Source: Chryseobacterium pennipullorum (GTDB taxonomy: Bacteria; Bacteroidota; Bacteroidia; Flavobacteriales; Weeksellaceae). From it: DNA of 64,000 bases. Shown here in pieces: positions 52,943-61,949 of this stretch. Where the stretch lies: assembly GCF_003384725.1 (NCBI RefSeq), contig NZ_QNVV01000002.1:62001-126000 (forward strand), given 5' to 3'. The notes beneath the pieces are model-generated. The model was not told the origin of the DNA and made no database searches. It worked only from the letters and a program-made list of their open reading frames with translations. The first letter of the stretch is position 1, and each line of letters opens with the position of its first letter. The translations under genes were made by a program, and so were the position numbers.

Positions 52943-53962
52943 TTAAAGGCCGTTGATAAGTGTTATGATTCCCGGTTTGGTCTGATTGTTCCACGCATTA
53001 TTGTTGGTAATGATACCATCATGGCCAACACCGGAAATTTTTACTCTGGTTACATTTTTATAGCTTGATGTAATTTTCTGGGCCCAGGAGTCCGGATAGG
53101 CTTTATTTCTTTCGCTGTACAGAAACAGAACGGGAGCATTATAATTCTGAAGTCCTTCAGAGAAATTCAGCTTATACTTTTCGCCGCTGTCAAACAAGGC
53201 ATCCATAATAACAGCCCCGCTTCGCCAGGTTATGCCAGGATCAAAATCACCTTCTCCGGTTATGCTGTTTCTTGAAGCCAGCATAGTCATTTTATAATCC
53301 AGGATCTCGTGCTGATCTTCCTTCCCGGAAATAAACTGGTCCAGATAGGTAACGTCATTCATAATTTCGCTCCACAGTTTAAAAGAGCGGGATTCTTTAA
53401 CGTACTCCTTGACATCATCCCAGATCAGCCCTCCAGGTTCACACAGCACAAGCCCCTGGATATCTTCCGGATATTTCCCGGCATATCCTGAAGCGAGCAT
53501 AGCTCCCCACGAATGTCCCAAAAGGACAACCTTTTGTCCCGGATTCTTGCGATAATGTGCAATTACAGAATGAAGCTCATCATACATCAGATCCATCACT
53601 CCGGATCCCAAAGAAAGATAAGACTGTTTTGAAAAACGCTGGGAAAGTCCGGATCCCCGTTGATCGTAAAATACCACCCGATAACCTTCATTCGCAAGCT
53701 CTTTACAGTTAAGAAGATAACGATAATCTCCGCCAGGTCCTCCATGCAGGGCAACAACAATGGTCCCGTTTTCAGGTCCAAAGGCTTCGGAGTGCAGCTT
53801 GGCACCATTTATAACAACAGATGGCAAAGAAGAATCCTGATCCACTGTTTTCGGAACAAGATTTCCGGGCTCTTCAATCGTTCGCCCATCTGTGCAGGAA
53901 AACATCAGCGCACACATTGTGAAAACAGCAACTGCTGCATTTCTTTTTTTGAAAGCAATCAT
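52943..53962 (-). CDS. Alpha/beta hydrolase lipoprotein, proline iminopeptidase-like
   Basis: The 339-residue protein has a lipoprotein signal (VFTMCALMFSCTDG). The alpha/beta hydrolase core shows the oxyanion motif VALHGGPGGDYRYL, the nucleophile elbow LLGHSWGAMLASG, and the histidine in ISGVGHDGII. HGGPG and GHSWG are typical of proline iminopeptidase-like (S33) hydrolases. Anchoring at the outer membrane or cell surface suggests peptide trimming or ester hydrolysis outside the cell. Substrate unknown. Confidence 0.82.
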   Translation of the reverse strand: MIAFKKRNAAVAVFTMCALMFSCTDGRTIEEPGNLVPKTVDQDSSLPSVVINGAKLHSEAFGPENGTIVVALHGGPGGDYRYLLNCKELANEGYRVVFYDQRGSGLSQRFSKQSYLSLGSGVMDLMYDELHSVIAHYRKNPGQKVVLLGHSWGAMLASGYAGKYPEDIQGLVLCEPGGLIWDDVKEYVKESRSFKLWSEIMNDVTYLDQFISGKEDQHEILDYKMTMLASRNSITGEGDFDPGITWRSGAVIMDALFDSGEKYKLNFSEGLQNYNAPVLFLYSERNKAYPDSWAQKITSSYKNVTRVKISGVGHDGIITNNNAWNNQTKPGIITLINGL

Positions 53963-54121
53963 ACTTTTGAGTTTAAAAAGTTATGATGCAAAGATTCATT
54001 ATCCCAGGAAGCCAGCCGCCCCATCAGGAAGGTTGAACCCTCAAAAAAACCAACAATAACAATCTGATTATATTACACTTATGAAGATTGACACCTTTTC
54101 CCTGAAAGATGAAACTCCCAA

Positions 54122-55234
54122 TCAGTTTTTTTGATACTCACTTGGGGTAACACCAGTGTATTTTTTAAAGTTTCTGTTGAAAGATGTTTTAGAATTGAAT
54201 CCACAATCGAAGGCAATCGAAAGCAAAGTGAACTGCCTGCTTTCAGGTTGCGAAATGATCTGTAAGTATTCCTCAATTCTTTTTTCATTGATAAGTTCGT
54301 AAAAGTTTTTATTTTCTTTGGAATTGATTACCTGTGAAAGGTAGTTAGGGTGCACATCCAGCATAGCCGCCAGCTCATTGAGGGTGAGATTGGGATTTAC
54401 AAATGGCTTTTCATTTAACAAGAGACTGGTGAGCCGATCGTGGATATCGTCAATATTTTTCTGTGTAAGGCTCGATTTCTGATATTTCCTATCAGAAGAC
54501 ACGATATCTTCTTTTTTCTCTTCTTCCTCAGAAACAGGGCTCAATACAGGTTGGCCAGCAAAAGATACGGCAGGCTGATTGAAGACCTGAACCTGCTTTA
54601 TTCCAAAGTATCCCAGCCAAATGATAAAGACTGCTACGGCACCATATATAATGTCGGTATTGACAAAAAGAACCAATGCCCAGATTATGGCAATCCATAT
54701 AATAAGATACAGCAACCAGTTGAAATTAATTTTTTCTGTATTTGAAAACTGCTGAACAATGTTTTTCCTGTACCGGTATAAGATCCTGAAAGAGAGTACC
54801 ACATACACAATTCCTGAGATGTAGATCGCGTAGAGCCGGATAAGCAATTCATTTTCAAACCCGCTTCCATGGTGTTTGAATATATCTACTCTCTCTTCAA
54901 AAGGGGCGATGTAAAATTTCACAAACAAGAGATTGGACAGCAGAAACGGAATAAAATGCAGCAGATACTTCCACGAAAAAGATTCCGGAGAAGTTTGTTT
55001 TTTAACATAGATAAACAGAAAAGGGCCATACACAATCGGCAGGGTAAATCCCAGAAAAACAAATGAAGGGTATATTGTATACTGTCCTGTCTGAAGCATA
55101 TAATGACTGGCCAGATTGAGTCCGATTGCTGAAAGCCAGATTGCAAGAATAAGGTCAGCACTGCTTTTATCTTTTTTTGTTATCAAAAGAAAAGCAAGGA
55201 AAAAAGCCAAAAAAACACTGAACAGGTAAAACAT
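54122..55234 (-). CDS. AraC family regulator with membrane-spanning N-terminus
   Basis: The 370-residue protein begins with about seven hydrophobic helices (residues 1-215) and a cytoplasmic linker, followed by an AraC/XylS DNA-binding domain (about 265-370). The second helix-turn-helix is clear: FTLLSIAFDCGFNSKTSFNR then FKKYTGVTPSEYQ. Membrane-bound AraC regulators of this layout are common in Bacteroidota and probably respond to a membrane-proximal signal. Candidate targets are the convergently oriented lipoprotein operon downstream and the divergent thioredoxin operon. Confidence 0.87.
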   Translation of the reverse strand: MFYLFSVFLAFFLAFLLITKKDKSSADLILAIWLSAIGLNLASHYMLQTGQYTIYPSFVFLGFTLPIVYGPFLFIYVKKQTSPESFSWKYLLHFIPFLLSNLLFVKFYIAPFEERVDIFKHHGSGFENELLIRLYAIYISGIVYVVLSFRILYRYRKNIVQQFSNTEKINFNWLLYLIIWIAIIWALVLFVNTDIIYGAVAVFIIWLGYFGIKQVQVFNQPAVSFAGQPVLSPVSEEEEKKEDIVSSDRKYQKSSLTQKNIDDIHDRLTSLLLNEKPFVNPNLTLNELAAMLDVHPNYLSQVINSKENKNFYELINEKRIEEYLQIISQPESRQFTLLSIAFDCGFNSKTSFNRNFKKYTGVTPSEYQKN

Positions 55235-55466
55235 AGTGCTTCAATATTTTGTGAACAGAAATTATAAAATACCGTTTATGGCAAAAGTAAATATAATTTT
55301 GATGTGAAATTTCAGCATGAAATATTTTTCTGCAAGAGTGCAGCATCGTCTTTTGGAATATAGGGTGAACAAGTCTTAAAATTAGTTAATATAAACGTTC
55401 ATATACCAGGTTTGGGTTTTTATATTTTGAAAATTAGCTATCTTCGCCTACAAATCTTATTTGAAA

Positions 55467-56642
55467 ATGAAGAAGATCATCTACGGGATATCTATTTTTT
55501 GCTCAATCGTCATTTCAGCTCAGGAGTCTATCCAATTTCAGGACCTGCCTTTCAAAGATATTATAGCAAAAGCTAAAAAAGAAAAGAAGCTTGTTTTTGT
55601 TGATGCTTATGCTTCATGGTGCGGCCCCTGCAAAATGATGGAAAAAAATGTTTTCACGCAGAAAGAAGTCGGAGAATACTTCAATACCTCCTTTATCAAC
55701 GCTAGATTTGATATGGAAAAGGGTGAAGGTAGAGAGATTGCTTCCAAATTTGGAGTTCGCTCCTACCCTACTTACCTTTTTCTGAATGGCGAAGGTGAAC
55801 TTGTTTCAAGGAACACCGGCTATATGGATGCTGGCCTCTTTGTGGCCATGGCACAGAATATCAGTGCTCCTGGAAATAAAAAAGGATCCCTGAAAGAGCG
55901 CTTTGCCAATGGAGAAAAAGATCCCGACTTTCTTATTAACGTCATGAAACTAAATTCTGATACCGATTACGAGTTTGCAAAGAAAGCTTCGGAAAGATAT
56001 TTTGAAAATAAGAAGAAAACTGAAGAAATTTCAAAAGAAGAAATAGGACTGTTGTTGTACTTTTTAAAGTCAACTGAAGATAACAATTATACAACTTTTG
56101 TATCCAGAAAGGCTGAAATCACTAAATATCTGCCTGAGGAGACTTATAATGAGTTTGATGCCCAGCTCAGATTATCCAAAATAGTGGAAAAAGCTATTGA
56201 TGATAAAAATAAAAAAATCGATGACGATTATTTTATGAAAACGGCAGAGCCTTTAGTTGGAAAAGAAGCAGCCACGATAAAGCTGAACCAAACCAAACTC
56301 AATTATTATGAGCTTCATGCCAATTTTCCTGAATACGAAAAGGCAGCTTTAGCTTATTACAAAGATGCTGATAAATTTGAACCCAACGAGCTTTTAAGGG
56401 CTGCCTGGGTATTTGCAGATCATGTAAAAACACCTTCTTCACTGAAAAAGGCTACGGAATGGGCAGAAAAATCTGTTATGAGAACAGAAAATGCTGAGAA
56501 CACTTATATTCTTGCTAAGCTCTATTTTCTCACCGGTAACAAGGACATGGCAAAAAACTACGCCGAAATGTCTAAAAATATAGCAGTTCAGTCCAATAAA
56601 GACTCAAAATTAGCAGATGAACTATTACAACAAATAAAGTAA
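55467..56642 (+). CDS. Exported thioredoxin-fold protein
   Basis: The 391-residue protein has a signal peptide (IIYGISIFCSIVISAQ) and a thioredoxin-like domain (about 25-150) with the active site ASWCGPCKMMEK and the cis-proline of VRSYPTYLF. The remaining 240 residues are helical and may contain TPR-like repeats (WAEKSVMRTENAENTYILAK). It probably acts in the periplasm in disulfide reduction or isomerisation. It is followed by DUF3575 (8 bp) and a small membrane protein (4 bp), one operon. Confidence 0.87.
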   Translation: MKKIIYGISIFCSIVISAQESIQFQDLPFKDIIAKAKKEKKLVFVDAYASWCGPCKMMEKNVFTQKEVGEYFNTSFINARFDMEKGEGREIASKFGVRSYPTYLFLNGEGELVSRNTGYMDAGLFVAMAQNISAPGNKKGSLKERFANGEKDPDFLINVMKLNSDTDYEFAKKASERYFENKKKTEEISKEEIGLLLYFLKSTEDNNYTTFVSRKAEITKYLPEETYNEFDAQLRLSKIVEKAIDDKNKKIDDDYFMKTAEPLVGKEAATIKLNQTKLNYYELHANFPEYEKAALAYYKDADKFEPNELLRAAWVFADHVKTPSSLKKATEWAEKSVMRTENAENTYILAKLYFLTGNKDMAKNYAEMSKNIAVQSNKDSKLADELLQQIK

Positions 56643-56650
56643 CACCTTAG

Positions 56651-57280
56651 ATGAAATACAAATTATTAGCGGGCAGTATCTTAGCATTTCTGGCGATAGG
56701 CAATGCAGCAGCTCAGGAACAGGAACAAGGACAGGAAAAAAGCTTATATGTAAAAGGAAATGCTCTGTTTTTGCCGATAGGAATAATCAATGTAGCGGCA
56801 GAAAAACAACTGAGCCCTAAATATACCATTCAGGCAGATGCATTTGTTTCCCCATGGAAATCTTTTGCCGGACACGAATTGCAGTACTATTCTGTTTCTG
56901 CAGAGGCAAGATACTATTTTACAGAAGCCTTCCGGCATTGGTATATAGGAGCTAATATCTCTGTGGCTGCTTATAATATTCAAAAATGGAACTATTGGAA
57001 TGACAACATCTTTGTAAAAGATGATGGTGAAGTTCTGGTCAATTCCAATCTTTATCAAAAAGGTCATTCTATCATGGTGGGGATTACAGCTGGTTATCAG
57101 TTTCAGTTGTCAGAGCGCCTGAATCTCGATATCTATGCAACCGTGGGAAATTCCCAGGGATTTTATAAGGGATATGACCGTACAACGGGAAAACGATATG
57201 ATTCTGCAGAGAAATTTAATAAAAGTGGTGAGATCATACCTTATCGTGGAGGGGTTATGATTTCTTACAAATTAAAATAA
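56651..57280 (+). CDS. DUF3575 outer-membrane protein
   Basis: This 209-residue protein has a signal peptide (LAGSILAFLAIGNAAAQ) and the DUF3575 pattern of a small beta-barrel: NALFLPIGIINVAAEKQLSP, WYIGANISVAAYN and LNLDIYATVGNSQGFYKGYD. In Bacteroidota DUF3575 proteins occur beside fimbrial or surface-protein genes; no fimbrial genes are seen here. The function is unknown. Confidence 0.83.
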   Translation: MKYKLLAGSILAFLAIGNAAAQEQEQGQEKSLYVKGNALFLPIGIINVAAEKQLSPKYTIQADAFVSPWKSFAGHELQYYSVSAEARYYFTEAFRHWYIGANISVAAYNIQKWNYWNDNIFVKDDGEVLVNSNLYQKGHSIMVGITAGYQFQLSERLNLDIYATVGNSQGFYKGYDRTTGKRYDSAEKFNKSGEIIPYRGGVMISYKLK

Positions 57281-57284
57281 GACG

Positions 57285-57491
57285 ATGAAACCATTCGGGA
57301 AAAACCATATTATCATTTCAGCGATCACCTTTGTGATTCTTTTTTTAATGAATTATCTGGGAAATGATCTGCCGGATAAGCTTCAGAGAGCACTACTTAC
57401 TGCTTTTGCAGGAGTAGTCGGGCTAACCCTGGGGCTCTTTATATTAAACAGGGGCAAGAATGATAAAAATCCGCCCCAGAATTTTGATTAA
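57285..57491 (+). CDS. Small two-helix membrane protein
   Basis: The 68-residue protein has two hydrophobic helices (about 9-24 and 36-55) with a short loop (GNDLPDKLQRA) and a charged tail (NRGKNDKNPPQNFD). It starts 4 bp after the DUF3575 gene and ends one base before the convergent DUF1343 gene. The operon position makes it a real gene. No family was recognised. Confidence 0.75.
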   Translation: MKPFGKNHIIISAITFVILFLMNYLGNDLPDKLQRALLTAFAGVVGLTLGLFILNRGKNDKNPPQNFD

Positions 57492-58688
57492 TTAATTGTC
57501 GTATACCACGTATTTAACTCTTATCTTTTCAAAATTATCAAGATCCTTTTTCCATGAAGCTTTAATCTCCTGAATTGATTTTCCGGCGATGATTTGTTTT
57601 CTGAACTCATCGGTTCCTGACAAAGTATCAAACCATAAATTTTTCAGGAAAAAGCCCTGCTGTGGATTCTTATAGTTCTTATATGCTTTCACGACCCATT
57701 CAAGGTTGAGTTCGCGCAGGTCTTTAGGATAATCTGAGAGATTTTCGCCATAGCATAATTTCCCGTTCAGGAAGGGATCTTTAGCCCCATAACTTGGTTT
57801 AGGAGTAAACTGATAAGGAAGATTCGGTGTCCAGGGAGAACCATAGATCTGGAAAGGCAATTCTGTTCCCCTTCCTGCTGAAACCTGAGTTCCTTCAAAA
57901 AAGCACAGACTTGGATACAAATTGATGGCTTTATCGTTGGGAAGATTGGGTGAGGGTTTATCTAATATCGGATATCGTTTTGTTTTATGGTAGTTTTTCA
58001 TGGGGATCAGTGTGTATTTAGCCTGTACACCATTTTTCAGCCATTTTTCTCCATTGACCATCTTACCATATTCCCCAATGGTCAATCCATACACTACCGG
58101 AACTTCATGCATGCCTACAAAACTGGCCCATTTTTTTCTGAGAACCGGGCCGTCTGTATATCCATCATGTGGATTAGGACGGTCCATCACTATAACTTCT
58201 ACATTATTTTCGGCACCGGCTTCCATCAGATAGGTAAGTGTTGAAATATAGGTATAAAATCTCACGCCTACATCCTGAATATCAAAAACAACAAGGTCAA
58301 TTCCTGATAACTGTTCAGGCTTTGGTTTCTTATTGCTGGCGTACAGGGAAACAATAGGGATCCCGGTTTTAACGTCAACCCCGTTCTTCACCTTTGCTCC
58401 CGCATCGGCGTCCCCTCTGAAACCATGTTCAGGAGCAAAAATTGCTTTAATCTTAATTCCGTTTTTTACCAGGAAATCTACCAAGTGGGTTCTGTCGCTC
58501 ATCAATCCGGTCTGGTTGGTGACCACTCCGATTGTTTTATTTTTTAACAGCGGCAGATAAAGCTCAGGCTGATCGGCTCCGGTTTTAAAATCCGGTTGGT
58601 CTTGAATCTGAGAATAATATTGATTGAATACTCCTAAAAAAATTAGGCAAATCAGAAGTAAATTTTTAATTTTGAAATCTAAATTCAT
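57492..58688 (-). CDS. DUF1343 exo-beta-N-acetylmuramidase (NamZ-like)
   Basis: The 398-residue protein has a signal peptide (LLLICLIFLGVFNQYYS) and the DUF1343 domain: VVTNQTGLMSDRTHLVDFL, FAPEHGFRGDADAGAKV, VVFDIQDVGVRFYTYISTL and MDRPNPHDG, ending with the typical LEWVVKAYKNY region. The first characterised relatives, NamZ/YbbC, remove N-acetylmuramic acid from peptidoglycan fragments, so a role in cell-wall recycling is likely. ATG 58688 is used because the longer frame would run through the opposite gene. It is divergent from the FtsX-like permease. Confidence 0.85.
   Translation of the reverse strand: MNLDFKIKNLLLICLIFLGVFNQYYSQIQDQPDFKTGADQPELYLPLLKNKTIGVVTNQTGLMSDRTHLVDFLVKNGIKIKAIFAPEHGFRGDADAGAKVKNGVDVKTGIPIVSLYASNKKPKPEQLSGIDLVVFDIQDVGVRFYTYISTLTYLMEAGAENNVEVIVMDRPNPHDGYTDGPVLRKKWASFVGMHEVPVVYGLTIGEYGKMVNGEKWLKNGVQAKYTLIPMKNYHKTKRYPILDKPSPNLPNDKAINLYPSLCFFEGTQVSAGRGTELPFQIYGSPWTPNLPYQFTPKPSYGAKDPFLNGKLCYGENLSDYPKDLRELNLEWVVKAYKNYKNPQQGFFLKNLWFDTLSGTDEFRKQIIAGKSIQEIKASWKKDLDNFEKIRVKYVVYDN
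58667..58674 (+). promoter_or_regulatory. -7 box of the FtsX-like permease gene, inside the DUF1343 gene
   Basis: A perfect TAATTTTG lies at 58667-58674 on the plus strand, within the first codons of the opposite gene. Transcription would begin near 58681, about 12 nt before the TTG start at 58693. Confidence 0.55.
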
Positions 58689-58692
58689 AAGC

Positions 58693-59922
58693 TTGAAATT
58701 TCCTTTATATTTCTCTAGAAAAATAGCATTTTCCAAAGATAACAAAAATAACCTTTCAAGAGTGATCATCTTCATTGGCAGGCTTTCAGTTGCTTTGGGG
58801 ATCATTGTCTCCTTAATTACCGTAGCCACAGGCTTTGGTTCCAAGAAAGCTATCAAAGAGAGACTGGCCGATTTCAGTGGACACATTACCGTACGATCAA
58901 CACGATCCAATTCATCCTATAACACCTCCGTACTCGACAAGCAGGGCCTCAATATTAAAAAAATAAAAGAACTTCCCGATGTGGAAAGTACTCAAACGTA
59001 TACTACCGTAACAGGTATTATGCGTAACGAGCATAACTTCGCAGGAATAATATTCAAAGGCATTGGAAAAGACTTCGACAGCTTACGGTTTAAAAAATTC
59101 CTTATTGCAGGAACCACTCCAAAAGTCACAGAAGTAGGCTTCAATAATGATGTTACTGTTTCACAAAAAGTAGCCAAAGACCTACACCTTAAGTTGAATG
59201 ACAGTATTGTCACCGTATTTTTAAAAACCGATCAAAAACCGCTTTACCGTAAATTCCGTGTTATTGGAATCTATAAAACCGATATTAAACTGATCGACGA
59301 GCAGTTTGTTCTTGGCGGAATTAACCACGCACGGAAGATTCAGGATATGAAAGCCGACGAAATTGGAGGTATTGATATTTTTCTTAAAGATGTAAATGAT
59401 ATCGATAAAGACTTTCCGGATATTGAAAAACTGATCGGCTATAAAAATTATGCAGAAAAGGCCACAGAAAAGTTTCCTCAGATCAATGACTGGATCAGTA
59501 TTTTTGATACCAACATCGCCCTTATCATCATTATCATGCTGATTGTAGTGGTTATTAACATCATCATGGTTCTTTTGATCCTGATTATTGAAAGGACCAA
59601 TTCCATCGGCCTTCTTAAAACACTGGGCGCAAGCAATTCCCAAATCAGGGCAACATTCATCAATTATACCCTTATCATTATGATCCCCGGCCTTTTGTAT
59701 GGAAATGCTATTGGATTGGGGCTTCTATTGATTCAAAAATCATTCAGCATTATCAAGCTTAATCCTGAAAATTACTATGTGAGTACGGTTCCGGTAGATC
59801 TGAATCCTGTTGCGATTGTTTCCATTTCGCTGGGGATCCTTGCCATTTCTGCACTGGCCCTTATTATACCTAGTTATCTGATCAGTAAGATTTCTCCTGT
59901 AAAGGCGATTAAGTATAATTAA
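58693..59922 (+). CDS. FtsX-like ABC transporter permease (LolE-type), TTG start
   Basis: The 410-residue protein has one N-terminal helix (about 27-47), an extracytoplasmic MacB_PCD-type domain (50-270) and three C-terminal helices with the FtsX domain (ILIIERTNSIGLLKTLGASN). The layout of one plus three helices is that of LolC/LolE-like permeases, with an ATPase partner expected elsewhere. The start is TTG 58693 (MKFPLYFSRKIAF), matching relatives; no ATG is present before residue 100. It starts 4 bp from the divergent DUF1343 start codon. Confidence 0.85.
   Translation: MKFPLYFSRKIAFSKDNKNNLSRVIIFIGRLSVALGIIVSLITVATGFGSKKAIKERLADFSGHITVRSTRSNSSYNTSVLDKQGLNIKKIKELPDVESTQTYTTVTGIMRNEHNFAGIIFKGIGKDFDSLRFKKFLIAGTTPKVTEVGFNNDVTVSQKVAKDLHLKLNDSIVTVFLKTDQKPLYRKFRVIGIYKTDIKLIDEQFVLGGINHARKIQDMKADEIGGIDIFLKDVNDIDKDFPDIEKLIGYKNYAEKATEKFPQINDWISIFDTNIALIIIIMLIVVVINIIMVLLILIIERTNSIGLLKTLGASNSQIRATFINYTLIIMIPGLLYGNAIGLGLLLIQKSFSIIKLNPENYYVSTVPVDLNPVAIVSISLGILAISALALIIPSYLISKISPVKAIKYN
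58734..58741 (-). promoter_or_regulatory. -7 box of the DUF1343 gene, inside the permease gene
   Basis: The minus strand reads TATCTTTG at 58741-58734, a perfect -7 box that lies in the coding sequence of the divergent permease gene. Transcription would begin near 58727, about 39 nt before the ATG at 58688. Confidence 0.55.
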
Positions 59923-60005
59923 CTTCAGCAGACCGAATCAGTATTCCAGGAGTCAATACATCTATATCCAATTGCGATTTCCCAAAGAGATAATTTTAAA
60001 AGCCT

Positions 60006-60013
60006 TATCTTTG
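60006..60013 (+). promoter_or_regulatory. -7 box of the cysteine synthase-like gene
   Basis: TATCTTTG at 60006-60013 is a perfect -7 box and ends 19 bp before the ATG at 60033, giving a leader of about 13 nt. No exact -33 box is seen. Confidence 0.55.
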
Positions 60014-60032
60014 CACCGCTTATAAAACATTT

Positions 60033-61016
60033 ATGAAATACGCAAAAAATATTCTTGAAACTATAGGTAATACACCATTGGTAAAACTCAATAAGGTTTT
60101 AGGTGAAGATTTTCCTGCATTGGTTTTGGCAAAAGTAGAGACCTTCAATCCCGGAAACTCTGTGAAGGACAGAATGGCTCTTAAAATGATAGAAGATGCT
60201 GAGAAAGACGGCAGATTGAAGCCGGGAGGAACCATCATCGAAGGGACTTCCGGAAATACAGGAATGGGGCTTGCATTGGCAGCCATCATCAAAGGGTACA
60301 AATGTATTTTTGTAACCAACTCCAAGCAGTCAAAAGAGAAGTGTGATATCCTTCGTGCCGTAGGCGCAGAGGTCATTGTATGCCCTACGGATGTAAAGCC
60401 TACCGACCCGCGTTCTTATTATTCGGTATCCAAAAGGCTGGCTAAAGAAACAGAAAACGGATGGTATGTCAACCAGTATGATAACCTGTCAAACCGTGCT
60501 GCTCACTATGAATCTACGGCTCCTGAAATCTGGGAACAGACCGAAGGTCAGCTGACGCACTTTGTAGTAGGAGCCGGAACAGGAGGTACCATTACAGGTT
60601 GTGGAACCTTCTTTAAAGAAAAAAATCCGGATGTTAAAGTAATTGGTGTTGATACGTATGGTTCTATTCTGAAAGAATTCCACGAGACGGGAGAGCTTCA
60701 CTATGATCACGCTTATACTTATATTACTGAAGGAATCGGGGAAGATATTATCCCTGAAAACTATGATATGTCAGTGATTGACCATTTCGAGAAAGTAACG
60801 GATAAAGACGGTGCGATCTATGCAAGAAAACTGGCTAAAGAAGAAGGAATTTTCTGTGGATATTCTGCGGGAAGTGCCATCGCTTCGCTGGTTCAGATGA
60901 AAGATCAGTTTACAAAGGATGACGTCATCGTAGTTCTGCTTCACGATCACGGCTCAAGATATGTAGGAAAGATCTACAACGATGAGTGGATGAAAGAAAT
61001 GGGATGGCTGGATTAA
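60033..61016 (+). CDS. PLP-dependent cystathionine beta-synthase/cysteine synthase
   Basis: The 327-residue fold-type II PLP enzyme has Lys45 in NPGNSVKDRMAL as the cofactor lysine, the substrate loop EGTSGNTGMGLA, and the phosphate-binding GAGTGGTITG. Segments such as RMALKMIEDAEKDGRLKPG, ILRAVGAEVIV and YITEGIGEDIIPE resemble cystathionine beta-synthase more than bacterial CysK. There is no C-terminal CBS regulatory pair, and length equals a bare catalytic core. The most likely role is sulfur amino-acid metabolism (cystathionine or cysteine formation); the two cannot be separated from sequence alone. Confidence 0.88.
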   Translation: MKYAKNILETIGNTPLVKLNKVLGEDFPALVLAKVETFNPGNSVKDRMALKMIEDAEKDGRLKPGGTIIEGTSGNTGMGLALAAIIKGYKCIFVTNSKQSKEKCDILRAVGAEVIVCPTDVKPTDPRSYYSVSKRLAKETENGWYVNQYDNLSNRAAHYESTAPEIWEQTEGQLTHFVVGAGTGGTITGCGTFFKEKNPDVKVIGVDTYGSILKEFHETGELHYDHAYTYITEGIGEDIIPENYDMSVIDHFEKVTDKDGAIYARKLAKEEGIFCGYSAGSAIASLVQMKDQFTKDDVIVVLLHDHGSRYVGKIYNDEWMKEMGWLD

Positions 61017-61051
61017 GAACGTAAAGGCTGTATTGCCCTTAACATAAATAG

Positions 61052-61082
61052 AAAAACGGAGCAAATTTCTGCTCCGTTTTTT
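61052..61082 (+). terminator. Bidirectional terminator between convergent genes
   Basis: AACGGAGCA-type arm (61052-61063) pairs perfectly with TGCTCCGTT-type arm (61070-61081) with a 6-nt loop. A-rich and T-rich ends on both sides suit it to stop the cysteine synthase gene and the convergent membrane protein gene. Confidence 0.85.
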
Positions 61083-61608
61083 ATTGCTTAATATTTTCTT
61101 TTATTATTTTTCTGAGGTAATTATAATCTTTTTCACTCATTGCTTTTTTGGGGAACATATAGTTGTATTTTCCCTCCAGCGTAATAAACTCAGCATTGGT
61201 ATCGAAATATTCGAAATCTTTCCATTCGCTGGTTTCTTTTTCCCCGTCAATATTCACTGTGAAAAAATTCTGATCGAACCGGAGTTCGTAGCGCTTACAC
61301 TTTTCCAGTACACTCAAATAATGATTGACCTGTTTTTTCCATCTTGAGACCTTATTAACACTTACGGAAAGAAAAACCGTACAAAGTAGAAAAATAAAGC
61401 TTAAAAAATATAAGATTCCTACACTTTCTTTGCTCAGGCTATCTCTCAAAAGGAACACGATAAATAGGACCACTGCAGAAAATATTGTTATGATCGTTTT
61501 GCTTTTAGTTGTGGGTGAAAACAGCAGGCTGGCCTGGTTACCACTAAAATAAATATCTTCAAAATGCTTTCTTTCAGGCTGTACTATAATCACCTTTTCC
61601 TCATTCAT
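61081..61608 (-). CDS. YcxB-like membrane protein
   Basis: The 175-residue protein has two adjacent hydrophobic helices (about 38-55 and 64-83). The C-terminal 80 residues form a small domain (RYELRFDQNFFTVNIDG, WKDFEYFDTNAEFITLEG) like that of YcxB proteins. The role is not known. The stop lies in the terminator with the convergent gene. It is transcribed alone or together with the CbpM-CbpA genes upstream, 35 bp away. Confidence 0.7.
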   Translation of the reverse strand: MNEEKVIIVQPERKHFEDIYFSGNQASLLFSPTTKSKTIITIFSAVVLFIVFLLRDSLSKESVGILYFLSFIFLLCTVFLSVSVNKVSRWKKQVNHYLSVLEKCKRYELRFDQNFFTVNIDGEKETSEWKDFEYFDTNAEFITLEGKYNYMFPKKAMSEKDYNYLRKIIKENIKQ

Positions 61609-61643
61609 AATATATGATTGCTTTAAAAAGCTACAAAACTAAA

Positions 61644-61946
61644 CTAAATATCCTCAAATTGATTATTTATTGAAGAAAGTTTATTCATGAGCTCTCTGTT
61701 TCTGCGGTTTAAAGCGTCAAGTTTTTTTAGCATATTATAAATAACCTCCAAGCCGGGAAGGTTGATTTCAAGATCATAATGCCAGTTGGCAAATTTTTCC
61801 AGGTCCGGTAAATCCTCGTACATAAGATAATGGATATTGTTCTCTATCTGTATGTTGAGTAGGCCATAATCTACAAGCTCATCAAAAAATGTAATTTCGA
61901 TATTGTAAATTTTTACGAGTTCTTCCCGTGATATTCTTTCACTCAT
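61644..61946 (-). CDS. cbpM: Chaperone modulator CbpM
   Basis: The 100-residue protein is all-helical with a MerR-like start (ISREELVKIYNIEITFFDEL) and a coiled C-terminus (MLKKLDALNRRNRELMNKL), as in CbpM, the specific inhibitor of the CbpA J-domain. It starts 3 bp after the CbpA gene stop. The close coupling supports the assignment. Confidence 0.85.
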   Translation of the reverse strand: MSERISREELVKIYNIEITFFDELVDYGLLNIQIENNIHYLMYEDLPDLEKFANWHYDLEINLPGLEVIYNMLKKLDALNRRNRELMNKLSSINNQFEDI

Positions 61947-61949
61947 CGC

